This document shows, in pieces, positions 57,008 to 64,000 of a stretch of DNA of 64,000 nucleotides. The stretch spans positions 62,001-126,000 of the forward strand of contig JAAMPI010000001.1 of the NCBI GenBank assembly GCA_013054445.1, in the 5' to 3' direction. Under the pieces are notes generated by a model. That model was not told the DNA's origin. It searched no databases and saw nothing but the letters and a program-made list of their open reading frames with translations. A program made the translations under genes and the position numbers. This DNA comes from Cudoniella acicularis (taxonomy: Eukaryota; Ascomycota; Leotiomycetes; Helotiales; Helotiaceae). Each line of letters begins with the position of its first letter. The stretch's first letter is position 1.

Positions 57008-58391
57008 CTAAGCAGCAGTAGTCTCAGTGGTACCGTTTGTGGCCTCAGCTTCAGCCTCAGCAGCTGGGGCATTGGCATCTTCATCGGTCTTGTCGGGGCT
57101 GTCGATGGCGACCTTGACAGCGATCTCGCGACCCTCAATCTCCTTTCCGTTCATTTCATTAACTGCCTTTTGTTGCTGCTCCTCAGATGCAAGAGTAACG
57201 AATCCGAAACCACGGCCCTTGCGGGGTTCATTGCGGGCCTGGAGCTTCTTCACCATAAAGCGGGGAATTGGGCGGAGGGCAATCTTGGCGGAGGATGGCT
57301 CATACGCAGCGAAGAGTTCCTTGAGCTATAGCAAAAATAATTAGCACAGCACAAGCCAGTGAGGCATTAATCACATACCTTCTCCTCAGAGAGATCATAA
57401 GGAAGGTTCGCAACCATGACCTTGTTCTTTGATGGAATACCATCGGCAGGTGGGCCTCGCTCACGACGCTCACGCGGTGGGCGGGTTGTTTGTGGCTTTC
57501 CATCCTTCTCGGTCTTCTCTGTCTTCTCAATTGTCTCCTTGTTGGTGGTCTCTGTCAATGGGAGGACCTCGCTGGTCGCTGGAAATTCGGCGCCTTCCTC
57601 ACCCTTAGACTATGTAAAGTTAGCAACTGTGAATTGGTGAAGAATCGTGCAAACTTACACCACGGGCAGCACGTCCTCCGCGTCCACCACGACCACGTCC
57701 TCGGCCACGGCCGCGGCCAGATTGTCGGCGACGACCACCTTCGCCTCCAGAAGCACCCTCTCCACCGCTGGCGGCACCCTCAGTCTTCTCACCTGCTGGC
57801 TCTGGCTTACGAGCAAGTTGAACGGAGACCTTGCGGTCAAGGATCTCCTTTCCAGAGAGCTCGGCAATAGCACGCTCTGCTTCGGTTGGGGTAGAAAGGT
57901 CGACAAAGGCATAGCCAACTGGTCTGTCGGTGCGTGGGTTCTTGGGGATCGAGGTAGATTCGCTAAAAGGCAAAAAGTCAGCAAATGAGTCGGGCTATTT
58001 CTTCGAAGCTAAAAAGGCACAAGTGACCCAGAAAAGATGAAATGCCAATTTGCAAAGGCTATGCACAGTCGGATTGCTACCGCTGGGCCATTGTGCGGTA
58101 AGAGTCATCAGGGGTAGCAGTTGCAGGAAAGACATGAAAGTGAGGTTCTTACACAAGAAATCCCTTGAAGAAAGTGGTCAACTCCCCCTCGGTAGTCGCG
58201 TATGCGAGGTTTCCGATATAGAGTCTACGACCCTCTGCAGCGCTTGCCAGAACGGCCTCATTGTGGGCAGCGCTGGCGGCCTTATCACCACTGGCAGTGA
58301 TATCGGCAGGCTTGTCAGAGATCGATGTGTTGCCAAGAGCGGCAGTAACGTCGTTGACGGCGTCAGAAACTTTCTCCACAATGGTAGACAT
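57008..58391 (-). CDS. RRM-RGG-RRM RNA-binding protein (Sbp1 type)
   Basis: Four exons: 58391-58153, 57962-57659, 57609-57379 and 57325-57008; total 1,092 nt, 363 residues. RRM1 has RNP2 LYIGNL (residues 57-62) and RNP1 GYAFVDLS (about 96-103), split by the 190-nt first intron. A glycine-rich RGRGRGRGRGGRGG box (about 160-180) lies between the two RRMs. RRM2 has VMVANLPY and GRGFGFVTL. The C-terminus is acidic and Ala/Glu-rich. The order RRM-RGG-RRM is that of yeast Sbp1, an mRNA-binding translational repressor acting in P-bodies; that role here is inferred. The frame is intact. Confidence 0.85.
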
Positions 58392-59490
58392 GGTTAAATT
58401 GAGGTGGGTGGTGGTTTGACTGAAGAACTTGAAGTGTGTGTGGGATTTGTCGACGTTCGCTGAGTGTATTGACTCTTGCGCAAGTGGGGGAGTTGGTAAG
58501 GGTAGCTTGGTGCCCTAGAGGTCTGGTGTTTTGTTTGAGTTGGGGGTTGTCGGGAACTTGATCGTATCTTTTGTGATGTGAAGTCGAGAAGAGAAAGGGA
58601 GGGAAATGGCCATGCGCGTGCGAGAATATATCAAATTCCACAGCCGCACCTTCTGCGCGTAAGCGAGATGGCCTTGGCTGGATGGGGACTAGCGCACCGC
58701 GCAGGCAAAAGTCACTTTGGCATCTTCGAAGCAATTCTATGGGGAAGGGACGGACGACGGGGCCACGGAAGACGGGTGAATCGTATAAACAAGGAGCATC
58801 GCCGCCGGTGGCCATTATGTACGCAAGCAAATCTAGCAGCAGCTCCAGCAGCAGCTTGCTAGCAAGTCTCCCAGAGTCCCAGTCCATCACACCGCGCAAA
58901 TTCCATTGCGATGAACCTGTTGGCTCGGGCTCTATGTTGGGAACCATCGCCCTACACAAAGCACAGAGCCGCACCATGAAAAAATGGCTGCGTGTACTAT
59001 TTTTTCAAGGTAGCGCCATGAGTAGTACGAAGTAGGCAGTTGCCAGACTTCCTTCTCTTGCAGGTACGCCTCACTTTTAGGTCCTGCCTAAAGCCAGGGA
59101 CCAAGGTAGAGGCCACTTCAAAGGCAAGAGCCATTCATCGCGCAAGGCTGTGACCTCGTGTCAATTCAGGGGCCATCAAGACTTAAGAGTCGGTTTGTTG
59201 TGGCACCTCCTGTCTGGGTCTGCCTCTGCCTCTGCTATGACTATCATATTGTATGACACATAAGGCATCTAGCTATGAGCCGGGATCAAGGCTCGAATTC
59301 CAAGCCAACATATGTTTGTTCCCCATTTGTTCCACGAAAACTTCCAGAATGTTTTCCAGCTTCCTCGGAGATTCCTTGGAGATTCCCTTCTCGTCCCCTG
59401 TCCCGTGACCTATCAAATCTGGGGCCAACTGCAGCGCATTTGTGGCAATCCAGCAACCATGACTTCTCCCTCCTCCCCAAACAGCACACA
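58392..59490. promoter_or_regulatory. Divergent intergenic region, 1.1 kb
   Basis: It separates the RRM gene (minus) from the diflavin reductase gene (plus), so both promoters lie here. An AGCAGCAGCTCCAGCAGC microsatellite occurs near 58835-58855. A TACGAAGTA word lies at 59025-59033. No gene or RNA was recognised. Confidence 0.45.
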
Positions 59491-61935
59491 ATGGCAGAAG
59501 GCGTGCGAGGCCAGCGACATGATAGAAGCGCTCTTATCCTCTATGGGTCCGAGACGGGGAACAGCCAGGACGTGGCCGAGGAGCTGGGACGGACAGCAGA
59601 GCGACTGCACTTCGTAACCAGGGTCAGCGAGATGGATCTTGTCGAAATTGTACGCCCGGTCATCATCTCCTTCCCCTTCCCCTTACCCCTTATTTTTTTT
59701 TTCCAACCAGGATCTGCTCCGGGCTTACTCAAGCGCATCAGAACCTCCTATTGAAACACAGAATTGTTATTGTCGCAATCTCGACAACCGGGCAAGGCGA
59801 GTTCCCGAAGAATGCCAGGAAATTCTGGACAAGTCTTCTGCGCAAGCGTTTGCCCCCTGGCTGCCTGGATCACGTGAAATTCACGACATTCGGCCTGGGC
59901 GACAGCTCCTATCCCAAGTAGGTCCATGTAGCACGATGCAGTGCGGTCTGAGAGACTGAGGCAGCGCTGATAATGTCATGAAAGATACAACTGGGCCGCT
60001 CGCAAACTCCATAAACGCTTGGAGCAGCTCGGGGCGCAGGAGTTTTATCCGCGTGGTGAGGCAGACGAACAGCATGACGACGGGTCAGTAACTGTAACTG
60101 TAACTTATAGTTATTATATGGGCATCCTCGCGTCTTAATGAGTCTCGAGGACGGCTGCTACCATATAACACCCACTGACACTCTGTAGCGTCGACGGGAC
60201 ATTCCTTTCTTGGTCTGCGGACCTTCGAAAGCACCTCCTCGCCCTCTTTCCATTGCCAGAAGGCCTGACCCCAATCCCGTCCGACGTGCTCTTGCCTCCC
60301 AAGTATATACTTGAGCTTGAGGAAGGCGAAGGCGAAACCAAAAGCGATCCGAAGCTCAATTCACTAGAAGGAGAAGGCACGATTGCGCACGGAGAGAAAG
60401 CACCAACGGGAGCTGCAGTAACTGTAACCGATCCCAACAAGGCAAGAAATCAGATCGAGCATTCAACTTCAACTTCAACTTCCACCGCGAACTCCATCTC
60501 CATCTCCATCTCCACCGCGCAGCACCTTCTTGTTACCACCAACCTCACCTCTTCAAGCGCATCGGCCGCCATCGAGGGCGACTCCAACTCCAAAATGTAC
60601 CCCACATCACTCGAGCCCGAAATCTGTCAGCAGTTAGATGGGGATTTCACTGACCTTCCTGAACTCGTCGACTCATCGCCCGCTGAAGGCTACACGCTTC
60701 CAATTCCAGACTGTTTTGAGGTCCAGCTGATCGAAAACAAACGCATTACCTCGAAAGACCACTGGCAAGATGTCCGTCAACTCACATTCATCATGCCGAG
60801 TGATACCACCTACGACCCTGGCGATCTCATGACAATCTACCCAAAGAACTTCGACGAGGATGTCCAGGCTCTGCTTGACCTGATGGATTGGAGCGACGTT
60901 GCTGATCGCTCTGTCCACTTTACCCCTACGCACCCAGACTACTTTGCCGCAGAAAATCTCATGCCCAAACCGAAGAATCTCTACACCCCAGTGCGCTTTA
61001 CTCTGCGGCAATTGTTGACCCATAATCTCGACATTACAGCAATACCGAAGCGACACTTTTTCGAGATTATGGCGCATTACGCGGACGATCCTGTCCACAA
61101 GCAACGACTATACGAGTTCAGCAACCCCACCTACACGGATGAGTTCTATGACTACACCTCGCGCCCACGCCGAAGCATTCTTGAAGTCTTACAGGACTTT
61201 CCGAGTGTGAAATTTCCCTGGAAATTGGCGACAACGATCTTTCCTGTGATGCGTGGTAGGCAGTATAGCATCTCAAGTGGTGGAGTGCTGAAAAGACATC
61301 CCAATACTTCTGTCATCAAAGTGCAGCTGCTCGTCGCCCTGGTCAAATACAAGACGGTGCTGAAGAAAGTCCGCAAAGGTCTCTGCTCAAGATACATCGC
61401 ATCTCTACCTCCAGGGACGAAGCTCCATGTCACTTTCGAGGCCGGATCATTTTACCACATTGCACGAGATAGGATAAAATACCCTGTGGTCTTGATCGGG
61501 CCGGGCACGGGTTTAGCTCCTCTTCGCTCATTGATCTGGGAACGGGCGTTCGCTTTCTCCTTGAACCCCAACTCTGGAATTGGAGACGCAGTACTTTTCT
61601 ACGGCGGTCGTAACAAGAATGCAGACTACTTCTATCGTGAAGAGTGGGCATTGCCTACTTTGCGTGTCAAGGCATTCACAGCGTTTTCAAGAGACCAGGA
61701 GAAGAAGATTTATGTGCAAGATATTATTCGACAACAAGGCAAACTGGTAGCGAACCTAATCTCCAGAAAAGCGATGATATTCGTTTGTGGCAGCTCTGGC
61801 AATATGCCAAAGGCAGTCCGGGAAGCGATTATAGATGCTATGGCACAGTTTGGAGGTTTTGCAAACAGGGATCAGGCTGCAGAAGAACTAGCTTCGATGG
61901 AGAAGAGAAATCAATATGTGCAAGAGACGTGGTGA
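59491..61935 (+). CDS. tah18: NADPH-dependent diflavin oxidoreductase Tah18
   Basis: Four exons: 59491-59649, 59742-59917, 59985-60083 and 60189-61935, giving 726 residues. The first intron must use the CATCAG acceptor at 59741 to reach IVIVAISTTGQGEFP in frame; an earlier CAG gives the wrong frame. The FMN domain has LYGSETGNSQDVAEELG, STTGQGEFP and TTFGLGDSSYP. The FAD domain has RQYSIS, and the NADPH domain has IGPGTGLAPLRS and VCGSSGNMPKAV. The C-terminus ends in an aromatic Trp (QETW). Tah18 passes electrons to Dre2 in cytosolic Fe-S assembly. The linker (about 60300-60620) carries an unusual Ser/Thr/Ile-rich insertion from hexanucleotide repeats, which makes it longer than most orthologues. 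Confidence 0.92.
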
Positions 61936-62986
61936 CAGCAAAAGCTTGGGATTATTTGAGTCAGGAAACCCAGGTCAGCATTGGGGTTCTGGATGGAGTT
62001 GAGGCGTAACTAGAGGGTAGACGAATATCAGGGACCAACGGTCTGACATAGAGTAGAGCTTCACAGCAACAAAACACATACATTGGCACAAGCACGTCTC
62101 CTAGCTTATCCCTTCAGATTCAACATTCCCAAAAAGTCCAAGGTGACTGATAATACGATTTTAATGAAGACTCTTGATGAATTCTAACCTGCGCCTGCTT
62201 CGGCGCTCGCACCGCAAACTTCAAGGATATTTCCAACGTTCTACAAGTCAAAATTAAGACCTTCGTACAAGAGGTGATAATGTCTATTATAAACTCGTGC
62301 GTGCTTGATTGATTGATGATTGATTGATCCATTTACACCCTGTATAAGTCTACGACTATTGTAAGACGACACCTCAGTGCACAGGGTCCTTCTGCCCACA
62401 GCTAGAGCTACACCTGCCTCGGGAAGCATAACTTTCACTCCCAATACAACTCCTTCCGCGTCCAGCCGGCACAGTGCCCACACAGATATCATTCGAATCA
62501 GCATTTGAGGAGGTAGTTTACCCCGATATCCACTCATCCAACAGGCCAATTTTCGCCCTTTAACGTACGCTGCCCTGAGAGGAAAACTTTCCAAACCCCG
62601 CTATACATGGAACACCACCTTCTCGTGCGTGCTTAATTTAATTGTTTTTCGTTGTGTGAGATCAATCCTATCCCGGTATCTAATGTGTGGTACTCTACTG
62701 AGAAGGGAGGTGGATATAGTAATTTCTTATTATTTCCACATCCCTGATGATGTGCGATTATAATTCCGCACCAAGGCTTGGAGGGTTCCCTGATAATGAT
62801 GCACCTCTGTCTTGTAAGATTATATTTCAACCACGCCGTTCTCTTCTTCCGCATTCATGATCACGACCGAAATATTCTTGCTGGGCCAGATTATCGACCA
62901 AACTAAAGGGAATCCAGCAAGCATTCTCACCCTACGCTATTCATACACCTCTATGACTGTCTCGAAGGAAACGCACAAAATCGGTG
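61936..62986. other. Intergenic 1.05 kb, no feature seen
   Basis: A GATTGATTGATGATTGATTG microsatellite lies near 62308-62329. Otherwise only short frames occur. It should hold the 3' end of the tah18-type gene and the promoter of the 2EXR gene. Confidence 0.4.
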
Positions 62987-63904
62987 ATGGAATCTACGCA
63001 GCCCACGCCGTCGCCGGAGATGCGCGAGGCTGGACCTGCTCTGAGCAAATTAAGCTTCTCTCAACTACCATTCGAGATCCGAATGATGATTTGGAAATTC
63101 GCCATACCAAAACCCAGAGTCATCCGGCTGGACTTTAAAACTTCTCTTGACCGACCTTGTCGAGCCTTCGATATGGGACCACCATTCATACCCAAGCTTC
63201 TGCACATTTGTCATGAGTCACGAGAGGTGGCTTGCGAAGTCTATCGTCTTGGCTTCGGGACCTCAACATCTATCTACGACAAAGATTGGTGGAACCCGAG
63301 CGCTGATATGGTGTATTTCGCTGCGTGGAATCCGCCAGCGGCTTGGGATTTGAAAGTCGAGCGCGAAACTGACACTGCTACTCGATTCGAGACGCCTTAC
63401 GACATGTCACTACGAAATGAGCCCAGTAGGAAAATGATTCTTCGTTATCTTGATGTTGCCGCAATTCAACACTTAGCCCTATCGCTCTCACCCAGTGTTT
63501 ACGCCGCCTTCGACATCCTGGATTCTCAAAATTGGCCTGCGCCACAAGGCGCTTCGTGGGGTTTGAAGTGGCTATCACATTTCACGTCCCTCAAATCAGT
63601 CAGCTTTCTGATCGACCACTTCCCAACTTGGTACAGACCCGGGGAAATACTTCTCTATGAACCGTTGGAGGAAAGTCTTTTCGAAGATTATGGACCCAAT
63701 CAGATTATGGCTGGACTTGAGCAACGAATTCGAGATTTCAGCGCTGAGTTTGCGCCAGATTGGGAAGTTCCTGATGTCGAGTTGTTGGTTATGGGACATA
63801 GAAAGAGGAGGGACCCGGGTCCATTTTGTCTCACGATAGGACCACCAGAAAGTGATGATCCCCCAGGAGGTGTGCCTGGAGCCTTACCCATACGATCATC
63901 CTAG
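62987..63904 (+). CDS. 2EXR-domain protein
   Basis: A single exon of 305 residues from ATG 62987 to TAG. The N-terminal 2EXR domain shows FSQLPFEIRMMIWKFAIPKP (about residues 24-43) and PKLLHICHESREVA (about 69-82), the two hallmarks of this fungal family. The family is expanded in Leotiomycetes and related classes, and its function is unknown. The remainder has no recognisable domain and ends in a Pro/Gly-rich tail. There is no signal peptide or membrane helix. The reading frame is intact. Confidence 0.88.
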   Translation: MESTQPTPSPEMREAGPALSKLSFSQLPFEIRMMIWKFAIPKPRVIRLDFKTSLDRPCRAFDMGPPFIPKLLHICHESREVACEVYRLGFGTSTSIYDKDWWNPSADMVYFAAWNPPAAWDLKVERETDTATRFETPYDMSLRNEPSRKMILRYLDVAAIQHLALSLSPSVYAAFDILDSQNWPAPQGASWGLKWLSHFTSLKSVSFLIDHFPTWYRPGEILLYEPLEESLFEDYGPNQIMAGLEQRIRDFSAEFAPDWEVPDVELLVMGHRKRRDPGPFCLTIGPPESDDPPGGVPGALPIRSS

Positions 63905-64000
63905 GCCAAAATATGAATGGTCTGAGATTTTTCAGTCTGTGGAAATGTTTCTGGGCTTTGTGCTAATTGGTCAGACTTTCAAATTCATTTTGGGAGGTCA

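Overview
The window looks like nuclear DNA of a filamentous ascomycete (Pezizomycotina; a leotiomycete is my guess, not proven). The evidence is short spliceosomal introns of about 40-190 nt with GTAAGT/GTATGT donors and CTAAY branch sites, fungal families (HET, NACHT-ankyrin, 2EXR, DUF6594), and a 12-kb block of transposons mutated in the style of repeat-induced point mutation (RIP).

Left part (1-20 kb): a fungal-specific protein (725-2000, -), a DUF6594 membrane protein (2572-3587, -), a 90-residue spliced gene (4297-4625, -), a broken secreted-protein gene (7203-8471, -), a CLC chloride channel/transporter (9882-12800, -) divergent from a neurochondrin-like gene (13067-15124, +), and a NACHT-ankyrin NLR (15742-19741, +) split by a frameshift at an A9 run. 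Then 11.6 kb without a convincing gene (19742-31387), ending in a long C/T-rich leader before a large RING-PH-VWA scaffold of the Far1/Ste5 type (31388-35156, +).

Middle (37-53 kb): a HET-domain pseudogene with several in-frame TAG codons, a C21 run and a 271-bp MITE; removing the MITE plus one TTA copy restores its reading frame. Next come a Tc1-type DD34E element (39408-40708), a solo LTR (40885-41079) and an AT-rich island (41192-52900). The island holds a second Tc1-like element, a Gypsy fragment carrying two nested insertions, a third IS630/Tc1-like element and a second Gypsy on the minus strand. CpA and TpG are strongly depleted there while CpG persists, and no ORF of 60 codons survives.

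Right part (53-64 kb): a housekeeping segment with an ArfGAP (Gcs1 type), an RRM-RGG-RRM protein (Sbp1 type), the diflavin reductase Tah18 and a 2EXR protein.

Two themes stand out. Two self-recognition-type genes (NLR and HET) flank the gene desert and both are broken. Several frameshifts (NLR, CLC, secreted protein) lie at homopolymers, so sequencing or assembly error must be separated from real decay. All exon coordinates are my reading of splice signals plus frame continuity; family names rest on recognised motifs, with no database search.
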